Notes under the pieces: generated by a model | Seen by the model: only the letters and a program-made list of their open reading frames with translations | Databases searched by the model: none | Told to the model about the DNA's origin: nothing | Part shown: piece by piece, positions 1 through 5,821 of the stretch | How the letters are laid out: each line of letters begins with the position of its first letter | How positions within the stretch are numbered: position 1 is the first letter of the stretch | Program-made: the position numbers and the translations under genes | Source: Methanoregulaceae archaeon UBA288 | Lineage (GTDB): Archaea > Halobacteriota > Methanomicrobia > Methanomicrobiales > Methanospirillaceae | Length of the DNA stretch: 7,507 bases | Direction: 5' to 3' | Assembly (NCBI GenBank): GCA_002495225.1 | Contig: DAEF01000050.1 | Coordinates: 699-8,205, forward strand

Positions 1-772
1 CGCGCTCGCCGCAGCCGATGTAGACCACCACGTGGGCGTCGGCCCAGCGGGCGAGGGTCTGCTCCGAGACGGTCTTGCCCGTCCCGAAGCCCCCGGGGAT
101 CATGGCCGTGCCCCCCTTCGCGATCGGGAAGAGCGTGTCGAAGATCCGCTGCCCGGTCATCAGCGGCAGGGTCGGGTCGAGCTTGCGCAAGTACGGCCGG
201 CCCTTCCGCACGGGCCAGGCCTGCCCCATCGGGACCGGCCGGTCCCCGTCGAGCCGGGCGACCTCGTCGTCGATCGTCAGCGGACCGTCCGCGACGCACT
301 CGACGGCCCCGCGCATGTCGGGGGGCACGAGGATCCGGTGGTCCAGGTGGTACTCGCGGACGGTCCCGAGCACGTCCCCGGGACCGACCGCGTCGCCCTT
401 GCGGACCGCCGGTTCGAACTCCCAGCGCCGTGCGTGGTCGATCCCGGGAACGCGGAGCCCGCGGGAGATGAAGTCGCCGCTCCGCTCGGCGAGGAGCGGG
501 AGCGGGCGCTGGACCCCGTCGTAGATGGAGGCGAGCAGCCCTGGGCCGAGCTCCACGCGGAGGGGTTCGCCCGTGTTCTCCACGACCTCGCCCGTCCTGA
601 GACCGGTCGTGTCCTCGTAGACTTGGACGACCGCGACGTCCTGGTCGAGCCGGATCACCTCGCCCGTGAGGGCCTCCTCGCCGACCATGACCACGTCGTA
701 CATCCTGGAGCCGCGCATGCCCCCGGCATGGACCACCGGCCCCGAGACCCTGATCACTTCACCCTGGATCAT
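1..772 (-). CDS. ahaA: A-type ATP synthase catalytic subunit A, N-terminal part (cut by window edge)
   Basis: Catalytic, nucleotide-binding subunit of the cytoplasmic A1 head (A3B3) of the archaeal ATP synthase. Only 257 codons are inside the window; the rest lies beyond position 1. The translation starts MIQGEVIRVSGPVV, the beta-barrel start typical of the family. It continues through the non-homologous region (about residues 110-190) and the conserved WPVRKGRPYLRKLDP and TGQRIFDTLFP segments. The Walker A loop GGFGTGKT is at residues 227-234 (K233, T234), followed by VVVYIGCGER at the edge. The loop differs from the usual archaeal GPFGSGKT at two residues. The start ATG (770-772) lies 2 nt after the ahaF stop, with a GAGGCGG ribosome site (778-784) inside the end of ahaF, so translation is probably coupled. 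Subunits B and D are expected further left. Also called atpA/ntpA. Confidence 0.97.
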   Translation of the reverse strand, partial: MIQGEVIRVSGPVVHAGGMRGSRMYDVVMVGEEALTGEVIRLDQDVAVVQVYEDTTGLRTGEVVENTGEPLRVELGPGLLASIYDGVQRPLPLLAERSGDFISRGLRVPGIDHARRWEFEPAVRKGDAVGPGDVLGTVREYHLDHRILVPPDMRGAVECVADGPLTIDDEVARLDGDRPVPMGQAWPVRKGRPYLRKLDPTLPLMTGQRIFDTLFPIAKGGTAMIPGGFGTGKTVSEQTLARWADAHVVVYIGCGER

Positions 773-774
773 AA

Positions 775-1095
775 CTACCGCCTCAACACGACGTTGTACC
801 CGATGGCCCGCCGGAGGAGCCGCTCGATGTAGCCAATCCCCCCGCCGCGGCGGGACCGCCCCGGGATCGGGATCACGATCGGGCGAGAGGACCGTTCGAT
901 CCGGGTCATCAGCCGCTCGTCGAGCCCCTGCATGAAGTCCTCGTTGACCGCGATGATCCCGGCATCGCCCTCCTGCATCAGCTCGGGCAGGATCCACCGG
1001 GCCTCCTCGTCATTCCAGGCCTCCCGGGTATCGACGCCCGCCATGCGGAACCCGGCGGCCGTGTCCGGGTCGGTCAATACCATGAACCTATACAT
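775..1095 (-). CDS. ahaF: A-type ATP synthase subunit F
   Basis: Small (106 aa) subunit of the central stalk that binds the A3B3 head and the D subunit and modulates ATP hydrolysis. The protein has the family's Rossmann-like layout: strand YRFMVLT, then DPDTAAGFRMAGV (residues 9-21), a middle AGIIAVNEDF, and PIVIPIPGR before a C-terminal helix rich in arginine (YIERLLRRAIGY). Length is normal for the family. The ATG at 1093-1095 is preferred because a GGAG lies 7 nt upstream of it and the first strand stays intact. It overlaps the end of ahaC by 8 nt. The alternative ATG at 1081-1083 (residue 5) has only a weak AGG in front. Position between ahaC and ahaA is the standard archaeal order. Confidence 0.94.
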   Translation of the reverse strand: MYRFMVLTDPDTAAGFRMAGVDTREAWNDEEARWILPELMQEGDAGIIAVNEDFMQGLDERLMTRIERSSRPIVIPIPGRSRRGGGIGYIERLLRRAIGYNVVLRR

Positions 1096-2137
1096 GGATC
1101 AGCTCCGCCTCCAGCTCCTCGTCGGAGAGCCCCGCGTCACGGCACCGGGCGATGATCCTGAGGTTCGTGACCTCGATCAGGAAGATGTACATGAACCCGA
1201 CGACGAGCGTGACGCTGAGCGGGTCCCGACGGAAGAGCGAGGCCCCCGCGCGGTCGAGGTGCCGGTCGAGCTCTTTCAGCACCGGCGACAGGCGCCCGGT
1301 CACCTTCGCCTCGGCCACCAGGGGGCGGACGAAGGCGAACCGTGTCCCCTCGAGTCGTTCCATTGCCGTCGTGAGATCGCCGTCGGCGACCATCGCCCCG
1401 AGCGTTTCCGTCGGCAACTCCGCGCCGCCCTCGAGGAGGAACCGCTCCCCGTCCTCCAGGCCGACGCCGTCGCGGAGGAAGGCGATCACGGTCTTGAGGT
1501 TGGTGACGTCGATCTCGGTGCCGACGAGTTGCTGGAGGGCAACTGCCGCGGGCCGCCGCCCCTGCACGGCGTCCCGGGCGTAGTCGAAGTAGTACCTGTC
1601 GAGCGCGTGCTCCATCACGAGCAGGTCGCGCGACCTGCTCCACTCGTCGATGTGCGGGGTGAGCGGCCGGGCGTAGTCGATCCCCCAGGTCGCGAGCAGG
1701 TCGATGACCTCCCGGACGTCGTTCTGCTTCAAAAGCTCGACCAGGGTTGCCTCGTCGAGAGTGCCGGCCGGGACGAGGGCTTCACGGATCTCGTCGGGCG
1801 GGGAGTGGACGTTCTTGCCGCGGAGGATCGTCTTCAGGTTGTGCACGTCCCAGCGGTTCAGGAAGATGCGGACGTACCGGGTCTCGTCGTGGTCCTCGAA
1901 CATCCTGAGGATCTTCGAGTACGTCTTCGCGAGGTGCCTGCGGAGAGCGTTCTCGATGCAGACGATGCTCGACTTCCAGACGCAGGAGGTCTCGAGCTCC
2001 TCGCGGTACGGCGTCTTCTGGAGCTCGGCGATCATGGCGTCGAGGTCGGGGAGCAGGATGAGCGCCCGGAGCCGCTCCGGTCCGAGCAGGTTTCCGTACA
2101 TGCCCCGCACGCGGGCGTTGATATATCCCTGGTCCAT
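1088..2137 (-). CDS. ahaC: A-type ATP synthase subunit C (rotor cap on the K ring)
   Basis: Subunit C (homologue of eukaryotic V-ATPase subunit d) sits on the membrane rotor ring and couples it to the central stalk. The 349-residue protein is of family length and almost wholly helical. Recognisable signatures are the N-terminal YINARVRGM, repeated internal blocks such as WDVHNLKTILRGK and EIDVTNLKTVIAFLR (the pseudo-threefold repeats of this family), and a C-terminal EVTNLRIIARCRDAGLSDEE. An in-frame GTG directly precedes the ATG. I chose the ATG at 2135-2137 because the GGAGG ribosome site is 6 nt from it but only 3 nt from the GTG. With this start the stop of ahaE and the start of ahaC share one base (TGATG), the classical sign of translational coupling. 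If GTG is used, the gene ends at 2140. The stop overlaps ahaF. Confidence 0.95.
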   Translation of the reverse strand: MDQGYINARVRGMYGNLLGPERLRALILLPDLDAMIAELQKTPYREELETSCVWKSSIVCIENALRRHLAKTYSKILRMFEDHDETRYVRIFLNRWDVHNLKTILRGKNVHSPPDEIREALVPAGTLDEATLVELLKQNDVREVIDLLATWGIDYARPLTPHIDEWSRSRDLLVMEHALDRYYFDYARDAVQGRRPAAVALQQLVGTEIDVTNLKTVIAFLRDGVGLEDGERFLLEGGAELPTETLGAMVADGDLTTAMERLEGTRFAFVRPLVAEAKVTGRLSPVLKELDRHLDRAGASLFRRDPLSVTLVVGFMYIFLIEVTNLRIIARCRDAGLSDEELEAELIHV

Positions 2138-2724
2138 CACGCCCCTCCGTAGAGCAGGTCGTAGAGCTCCCGGCGATAGACCTCCTCGGCCCGCGCGAGG
2201 CGGGACTCGAAGGTGTTGTCGACCCGGATGCGTCCGTCGGCCGAGTCCACGACCACGCCGCCGGTGGTCTCGAGATCGGGCAGCACCGGGGGCCCGCGGG
2301 GCGAGCCCTCGAGCAGGGCCCGCACGGTCGCCTCGTCGCGCGGGTCGACATGGACCCGGGCGCCGTCTTCCCCGAGCGTATCGAGGGCTTCGTGCAGCAA
2401 CCCCTTCAGGATGTCCGGGTACCCGTCCTGCCCGCGCCGGCAGGCCAGCTCCTCCCGAGCCGCTGCGACCGCGTTTTCGAGGTGCTCCTCGCGGACCCGG
2501 GCGATCCCGGCTTTCTCATCCTCCCGCGCCCGGTAGAGCCGCTGGTGACGTTCGACCTCGATCCGCCTCGCGGCTTCGGCCATGTGGCCGGCCCTGACCT
2601 CGTCGGCCTGCCGCCGTGCCGCGTCGAGCGTCTCTTCGATGTAGGCCTCCGCCGCCGCCCGCACCTCCCGGACGCGCAGGGCGGCGTCCATCTCCATCGA
2701 TCGGATCAGTTCTTCGTACGCCAT
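2137..2724 (-). CDS. ahaE: A-type ATP synthase peripheral-stalk subunit E
   Basis: Forms, with subunit H, the EH heterodimeric peripheral stalks that hold the A3B3 head against the membrane part. The protein has 195 aa. Residues 1-95 form a long charged, alanine-rich helix (DAARRQADEVRAGHMAEAARR), the coiled coil that pairs with H. The C-terminal globular half contains DILKGLLHEALD and the family's best marker, GGVVVDSADGRIRVDNTFESR at about 158-178, then REVYRR-like helices ending at DLLYGG. ATG at 2722-2724 has a GAGG ribosome site 5 nt upstream. The 86-nt gap to ahaK holds a strong stem-loop. The gene overlaps ahaC by one base. C97 is a lone cysteine in the segment ELACRRG; I attach no function to it. 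Confidence 0.95.
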   Translation of the reverse strand: MAYEELIRSMEMDAALRVREVRAAAEAYIEETLDAARRQADEVRAGHMAEAARRIEVERHQRLYRAREDEKAGIARVREEHLENAVAAAREELACRRGQDGYPDILKGLLHEALDTLGEDGARVHVDPRDEATVRALLEGSPRGPPVLPDLETTGGVVVDSADGRIRVDNTFESRLARAEEVYRRELYDLLYGGA

Positions 2725-2743
2725 CCGTCCCTCACTTCACCCC

Positions 2744-2764
2744 GGGGAGCGCGTGTCGCTCCCC
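2744..2764 (-). promoter_or_regulatory. Intercistronic stem-loop between ahaK and ahaE
   Basis: Perfect 8-bp inverted repeat, GGGGAGCG (2744-2751) and CGCTCCCC (2757-2764), with a 5-nt loop. It lies 47 nt after the ahaK stop and 19 nt before the ahaE ATG in transcript orientation, and does not cover the ahaE ribosome site. No T-tract follows it, so it does not look like a terminator. My inference is that it stabilises the 3' end of an ahaK-containing mRNA or marks a cleavage site, which would help set the proteolipid excess. The symmetry is seen; the role is inferred. Confidence 0.55.
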
Positions 2765-2810
2765 GCTTGCTCGGTCTCGCGTCCCTCCCAGGATCGCCCC
2801 GCGCTTCCGC

Positions 2811-3023
2811 TCAGATCATGAAGATGATCATCGCCGCTACCACGAATCCCAGGATGACCAGCGTCTCGGGGATCGCAAGAAGTATGATCGCCGCCCCCAC
2901 GAGTTCAGGGTTCTCTGCAATTGTACCCGCTCCCGCCGGCCCAATCCTTGATTGGGCCCATGCAGTGCCGATCGCGCCAACGCCAAATGCGATAGCAGCT
3001 CCGATTGGAACCTCCCAGGCCAT
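2811..3023 (-). CDS. ahaK: A-type ATP synthase proteolipid subunit K (c-ring)
   Basis: Ring-forming rotor subunit in the membrane that carries the coupling ion. It is 70 aa, a single hairpin of two membrane helices (about residues 5-30 and 41-69), so it is not one of the duplicated or triplicated proteolipids found in some methanogens. Helix 2 holds the ion-binding carboxylate in the motif IPETLVILG (E53, T54). The polar turn is ENPE (37-40). Q24 in helix 1 is as far before the turn as E53 is after it, so both should lie at the same membrane depth. Q + E + T is the set of side chains associated with Na+ binding in other c-rings. The ATG (3021-3023) has GGAGG 3 nt away. Codon use is distinctly more A/T-ending than in neighbouring genes (GCA, GCT, CAA, TCA, ATT, ACA), and the gene is flanked by the only two long gaps in the operon. 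Confidence 0.96.
   Translation of the reverse strand: MAWEVPIGAAIAFGVGAIGTAWAQSRIGPAGAGTIAENPELVGAAIILLAIPETLVILGFVVAAMIIFMI
2938..2958 (-). repeat. Hairpin inside the ahaK coding region
   Basis: Perfect 9-bp inverted repeat, GGCCCAATC (2938-2946) and GATTGGGCC (2950-2958), with a 3-nt loop. It covers codons 22-29 of ahaK, at the end of membrane helix 1 and just before the cytoplasmic turn. A stem this long inside a short gene could slow the ribosome while the hairpin inserts into the membrane, or protect the message. Chance and amino-acid constraint are not excluded. Confidence 0.45.
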
Positions 3024-3074
3024 TGTCCTCCACCGTGTCTCTCATTCCTCTGTACTTAGATAAAGGTAACCCGG

Positions 3075-3095
3075 AAAATTTTTAAATTAAAATAT
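3075..3095 (-). promoter_or_regulatory. A/T-only island before ahaK: possible internal promoter
   Basis: Twenty-one consecutive A/T bases in a window that is otherwise about two-thirds G+C, inside the 118-nt gap between ahaI and ahaK. On the minus strand it contains TTTAAAAA (3086-3079), an acceptable archaeal TATA box. That would place transcription start near 3057 and give ahaK a leader of about 35 nt. A second weaker element, CTTTATC, lies nearer the gene (3065-3059). Alternatively the T-runs after ahaI could end or pause transcription, or be an RNase site. The composition is seen; promoter function is inferred from archaeal consensus. Confidence 0.5.
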
Positions 3096-3141
3096 CCACA
3101 TGGTAAGGGTTCGCGTTTCCAAGTATGGGTGAGAAAGCTGT

Positions 3142-5061
3142 TCAGGACTCCGGGTGATGACCGAAGGGGCGGTACGGATGTCCGCCCCCCTCGTAGAACT
3201 TGGAGTTGAACTCGACGAGGTGGAGACGGACGGACTGGATGAACGGGCTGAACATGCCCATGACCAGGTTCATCAGGTGGAGAACGACCGCGATCAACCC
3301 GCCGACCAGGATCGTTCCGACCGCGCCGGCGAGCTCGTTCGCCACGGCGGCGAGCATCACAGAGGCCATCCCGATCGCCATGAGCCGTGCGTATGACATG
3401 ATGTTGCCCATCGTCCCCATGATATCCAGGGCTCCCCGGACCCCGCCGCCCCAGAGAAGGAGCGGCAGCCCGACCGCAATCAGCACGGCCCCAAGGATCA
3501 TGAGCGGGGGCGAGAGCAGACCGATAACGGCGAGGAGTGCGACCAGAATGCCGATCACGACCGCGATCATCCCGCACTTCTCGCAGACATGCCGGCGATT
3601 GTGATGCGCGATTGCGTTCGCCACCCCGATCCCGAGCCCGACGAGGATGTGGAACACGCCGATTGCGATCGCGAGGATGAGGAGCGGGATCATCGCCTCC
3701 ATCCGGTTCCATTCGACCCCGGCGATGGTGACCGGGTGGAGCCATCCCATTGTCTCCCCGAGGTCGCCGAAGAACTCGCCGAAGAGGAAGCCGAAGACGA
3801 TCGTCGGGATCGCCGAGATGACGAAGATCATCGAGAGCTGGCGAAGCCACTCCCGGTCGGGGAACCGCCATCGGAGGACGAGGGCGAGCACCATGATGAG
3901 AAGGCCATAGCCGATGTCGGCCACGATGAGGCCGAAGAAGATCGGAAAGAAGATGGCCATGAACGGTATCGGGTCGACTTCCTGGTACTTCGGAGACCCC
4001 ATCAGGCGGGTGAAGAACTCGAAGGGCCGCGCCCAGAACGGGTTGGCGAAGCAGCAGGGCGCATCCGCCAGCTCCCCGGGCGTCGCGGGCACCTCGGAGA
4101 GAACCACCCGCTCCCCGAAGGCGTGCCGGAGGCGCTCCCGGGCGCTCGGGATCGACCGCTTCGGTATCCAGCCCCTGGCCATGAAGGTGTAGTCGGTGCG
4201 TGCGAACCGCGAGAAGACCGCGAGCTCGTTGCGCTGCTCCTCCAGGAACCGCTGCATGCCGCGGAGCTCCCGGCGCCAGCGGCTCGAGAGGGCGGCGAGC
4301 TCCGCGTCGATCCGCCCGATCTCCTCGTGCCCCTCCTCCTGCCGCCGTCCGATGGAGGCAATCGCGTCATCGATGGGCATGTTCGCGTAGTCAGGGGGGA
4401 TGCGGACCTCGTTGACGTTCTGCGAGAACAGGAAGGCGTGCACTTCCCGCGAGTACCACTTGTTGAAGATGGTGATGGCGGCGATGGTCGTCTCGTCGAG
4501 CTCCGCCGAGATGTACTCGAACTGGTTGTGCGTGATCTCCCGCAGCCTTGGCAGGATCTCCTCGAAGAGGTGGGCGTACTCCTTCTGGAGCAGGAGGACG
4601 GTCATCTCGAACCCCTCGAGCTCGGGGAGCGCGTCCTCGATCGGCTGGAGGCGGCGGAGGATCCGGACGTAGCGTTCGAGCGTTGTCGCGGTCAGCTCCA
4701 GGTCGGCCTTCCGGTTCGACCGTTCGAGCGTGATCGCGTCGAGCCCCTCAAGCCGGCCGCGGACGAGTGCGAGCGCCTCGTGAAGCGGGCGCCCCCTCAG
4801 ATCCGCGCCGACGTCCTCCAGCGGCACGTCCTCACCGGGCCCCGCCGGGAGCAGCTTCAACAGGCCGTTCACCTTCAGCAGCAGCTGGTCGACCTCGACC
4901 GCCGGGGCCTCGTCGATCCGCCGCAGCTCCCCCGGCCCCGGCGCTGCGCCGGGGGCCAGGTCGACGAGGTGGACGGTGCCCTCCTGGTAGAGCGTGTCGA
5001 CGATCTGCCCGGCCTCGCTCTGCGGGCCGACCACCAGGATGCTGCTCATCTTCTGAAGCAT
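3142..5061 (-). CDS. ahaI: A-type ATP synthase membrane stator subunit I (a-subunit homologue)
   Basis: Stationary membrane subunit that forms the ion half-channels against the K ring and anchors both peripheral stalks; 639 aa, normal length. Residues 1 to about 355 are cytoplasmic, with long coiled-coil stretches (about 90-140 and 230-290). From about 365 there are seven or eight membrane helices, starting FMAIFFPIFFGLIVADIGYG (367-386), then FGEFFGD. The essential arginine is R559 in SYARLMAIGMA. The last helix carries R612 and E617 in QSVRLHLVEF, matching the second conserved polar cluster of V/A-type a-subunits. Odd feature: the cytoplasmic loop at 484-497 reads IAHHNRRHVCEKCG, with H486, H487, H491, C493 and C496 as possible metal ligands. 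The ATG at 5059-5061 lies 3 nt after the ahaH stop. It has no strong ribosome site, which suggests coupling; the ATG at codon 5 (5047-5049) is an alternative. Confidence 0.97.
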   Translation of the reverse strand: MLQKMSSILVVGPQSEAGQIVDTLYQEGTVHLVDLAPGAAPGPGELRRIDEAPAVEVDQLLLKVNGLLKLLPAGPGEDVPLEDVGADLRGRPLHEALALVRGRLEGLDAITLERSNRKADLELTATTLERYVRILRRLQPIEDALPELEGFEMTVLLLQKEYAHLFEEILPRLREITHNQFEYISAELDETTIAAITIFNKWYSREVHAFLFSQNVNEVRIPPDYANMPIDDAIASIGRRQEEGHEEIGRIDAELAALSSRWRRELRGMQRFLEEQRNELAVFSRFARTDYTFMARGWIPKRSIPSARERLRHAFGERVVLSEVPATPGELADAPCCFANPFWARPFEFFTRLMGSPKYQEVDPIPFMAIFFPIFFGLIVADIGYGLLIMVLALVLRWRFPDREWLRQLSMIFVISAIPTIVFGFLFGEFFGDLGETMGWLHPVTIAGVEWNRMEAMIPLLILAIAIGVFHILVGLGIGVANAIAHHNRRHVCEKCGMIAVVIGILVALLAVIGLLSPPLMILGAVLIAVGLPLLLWGGGVRGALDIMGTMGNIMSYARLMAIGMASVMLAAVANELAGAVGTILVGGLIAVVLHLMNLVMGMFSPFIQSVRLHLVEFNSKFYEGGGHPYRPFGHHPES

Positions 5062-5064
5062 CGT

Positions 5065-5388
5065 TCAGGACACCCGTACGACGTATGCAACCAGCTCGGC
5101 CGCCACCTCGGGCACGCGGCGCTCCATGGCCGACGACAGGGCGTGTTCCCGTTGGGCGGCAGTCCGCCGCGCCTCCCCGATCTCCTGCTCGAGCGCGGCC
5201 ATCGCCGCCTCGTAGCGTGCCGCCGCCGCCGCGCGCCCCTCCGCGTCGGCCTGCTCGATCATCCGCTGCCCGTCGCGGACGGCGGCCTCTTTCCGGGCGT
5301 CGGCATCGGCGCAGGCGCACGCATACTCGTCGGCCAGGGCGATCTCCTTCTCCCGTACCTGCTCCAGCAGGGTCTTCTCCTCCGACAT
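5065..5388 (-). CDS. ahaH: A-type ATP synthase peripheral-stalk subunit H
   Basis: Partner of subunit E in the peripheral stalks. The open frame extends upstream to 5511, but the first 41 residues there are not protein-like and overlap another ORF. The real start is the ATG at 5386-5388, giving 107 aa, the family's usual length, beginning MSEEKTLLEQVREKEIAL. In front of it is GGTTGTGATC, matching 8 of 10 bases of the archaeal anti-Shine-Dalgarno complement GGAGGTGATC. The protein is one long charged helix (alternating A, E, R, Q through residue 95), as expected for a coiled-coil stalk, ending in VAAELVAYVVRVS. Two cysteines in YACACAD (about 22-28) are unusual for a stalk helix. It is directly upstream of ahaI, the canonical order. 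Confidence 0.9.
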   Translation of the reverse strand: MSEEKTLLEQVREKEIALADEYACACADADARKEAAVRDGQRMIEQADAEGRAAAAARYEAAMAALEQEIGEARRTAAQREHALSSAMERRVPEVAAELVAYVVRVS

Positions 5389-5393
5389 CTCGA

Positions 5394-5567
5394 TCACAAC
5401 CCGTGCCTCGACCGCATGCCCCCCGTGATACCGTGATTGGCCACCTTTCGGCCGGCCTCGCGGTAATGGCTGACGCTGTTCCGGCCCGTCCTGGCGATGC
5501 GCTCCTCGCACCGGCGAAGGACGGTGTTCTGCAGTTCCCGGATCAGGTCTCGGTCAATGGGCACCAT
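5394..5567 (-). CDS. Small ORF (57 aa) at the head of the ATP synthase operon, function unknown
   Basis: A 57-codon minus-strand ORF begins at ATG 5565-5567 (MVPIDRDLIRELQNTVLRRC) and ends with a TGA at 5394-5396. The TGA lies inside the ahaH ribosome site, 5 nt before the ahaH ATG, so coupled translation is likely. About 86 percent of codons end in G or C, as in the genes around it. The product is basic. A helix is likely over residues 5-26 with one cysteine (C20), then a second charged segment SVSHYREAGRKVANHG and a glycine/arginine-rich tail. There is no membrane segment. I do not recognise a family. There is no clear Shine-Dalgarno before its ATG, but a TATA-like element would place transcription start only about 20 nt upstream. 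If it is not a gene, ahaH would have an unusually long leader of about 200 nt. Confidence 0.55.
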   Translation of the reverse strand: MVPIDRDLIRELQNTVLRRCEERIARTGRNSVSHYREAGRKVANHGITGGMRSRHGL

Positions 5568-5608
5568 GGCTAGCGAACGGGGGTTGCGCGTTATTCGTCT
5601 TCAACCGG

Positions 5609-5620
5609 CATAAAGTCTTG
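5609..5620 (-). promoter_or_regulatory. Candidate promoter of the ATP synthase operon (BRE/TATA-like)
   Basis: On the minus strand CAAGACTTTATG (5620-5609) resembles an archaeal BRE followed by a TATA-like CTTTATG. Transcription would begin about 25 nt downstream, near 5585, shortly before the 57-codon ORF. It is the best-placed such element in front of the operon but departs from the full TTTATATA consensus. Assignment is inference. Confidence 0.45.
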
Positions 5621-5634
5621 CATGATCGATCATG
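5621..5634. promoter_or_regulatory. 14-bp perfect palindrome upstream of the operon promoter
   Basis: CATGATCGATCATG is a perfect palindrome sitting immediately upstream of the candidate BRE/TATA of the ATP synthase operon, in the space shared with the divergent gene at 5830. Position and symmetry fit a binding site for a dimeric regulator, or an activator site touching the basal factors. No regulator can be named. Confidence 0.45.
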
Positions 5635-5635
5635 T

Positions 5636-5788
5636 CAATTCCGATGGTTTCGCGATCGGAAGGGTCGCATCGGCCTCAGTGGAGACCCGGTGATTCAACC
5701 GCTGTCGCCGGGGCAGAGCCAACGCGAGCGCGAAGGCGCATCGGCGGTGTTTGTCCGCCGCCAGCCAGTGCCGCGACCCGCAGGCTTA
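5636..5788. other. Intergenic stretch without a supported gene
   Basis: Lies between the operon's promoter region and the repeats before the DUF6508-type gene. A plus-strand frame is open through it from 5632 into that gene, but its translation is rich in S, R and P with no family character. The downstream ATG with a ribosome site marks a better start. I see no RNA gene or strong hairpin here. Confidence 0.5.
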
Positions 5789-5821
5789 TCCATCGATGGA
5801 GCCTTGCCTTCATCGATGGAG
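5789..5821 (+). repeat. Direct repeat CATCGATGGAG x2, candidate operator of the DUF6508-type gene
   Basis: CATCGATGGAG occurs at 5791-5801 and again at 5811-5821, exactly 20 bp apart (about two helical turns). The first copy is part of a 12-bp palindrome, TCCATCGATGGA (5789-5800). The second copy ends in the GGAG ribosome site (5818-5821) of the gene starting at 5830, so a bound protein could block transcription or translation initiation. The ATCGAT core is shared with the palindrome at 5621-5634. Repeat seen; role inferred. Confidence 0.45.

Noticed and set aside
932..2152. Plus-strand frame of 406 codons opposite ahaC
   Set aside because: Antisense shadow of ahaC and ahaF, both of which are identified by conserved motifs.
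2744..2764. Transcription terminator between ahaK and ahaE
   Set aside because: There is no T-tract after the stem on the transcribed strand, and the operon clearly continues into ahaE.
3056..3871. Long minus-strand frame of 271 codons inside ahaI
   Set aside because: It overlaps the clearly assigned ahaI in another frame and its translation is Arg/Pro/Gly-rich with no family character.
4369..4378. Further CATCGATGG copy as a third operator
   Set aside because: It lies in the ahaI coding region; a short GC-neutral palindrome like this is expected by chance a few times per window.
3589..5436. Plus-strand frame of 615 codons opposite ahaI and ahaH
   Set aside because: Antisense shadow caused by high GC: rich in D, E, R, V and L and lying exactly over genes with recognised protein families.
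5389..5511. 41-residue N-terminal extension of AhaH
   Set aside because: Extension is not protein-like, the family length fits the start at 5388, and a good ribosome site precedes that ATG.
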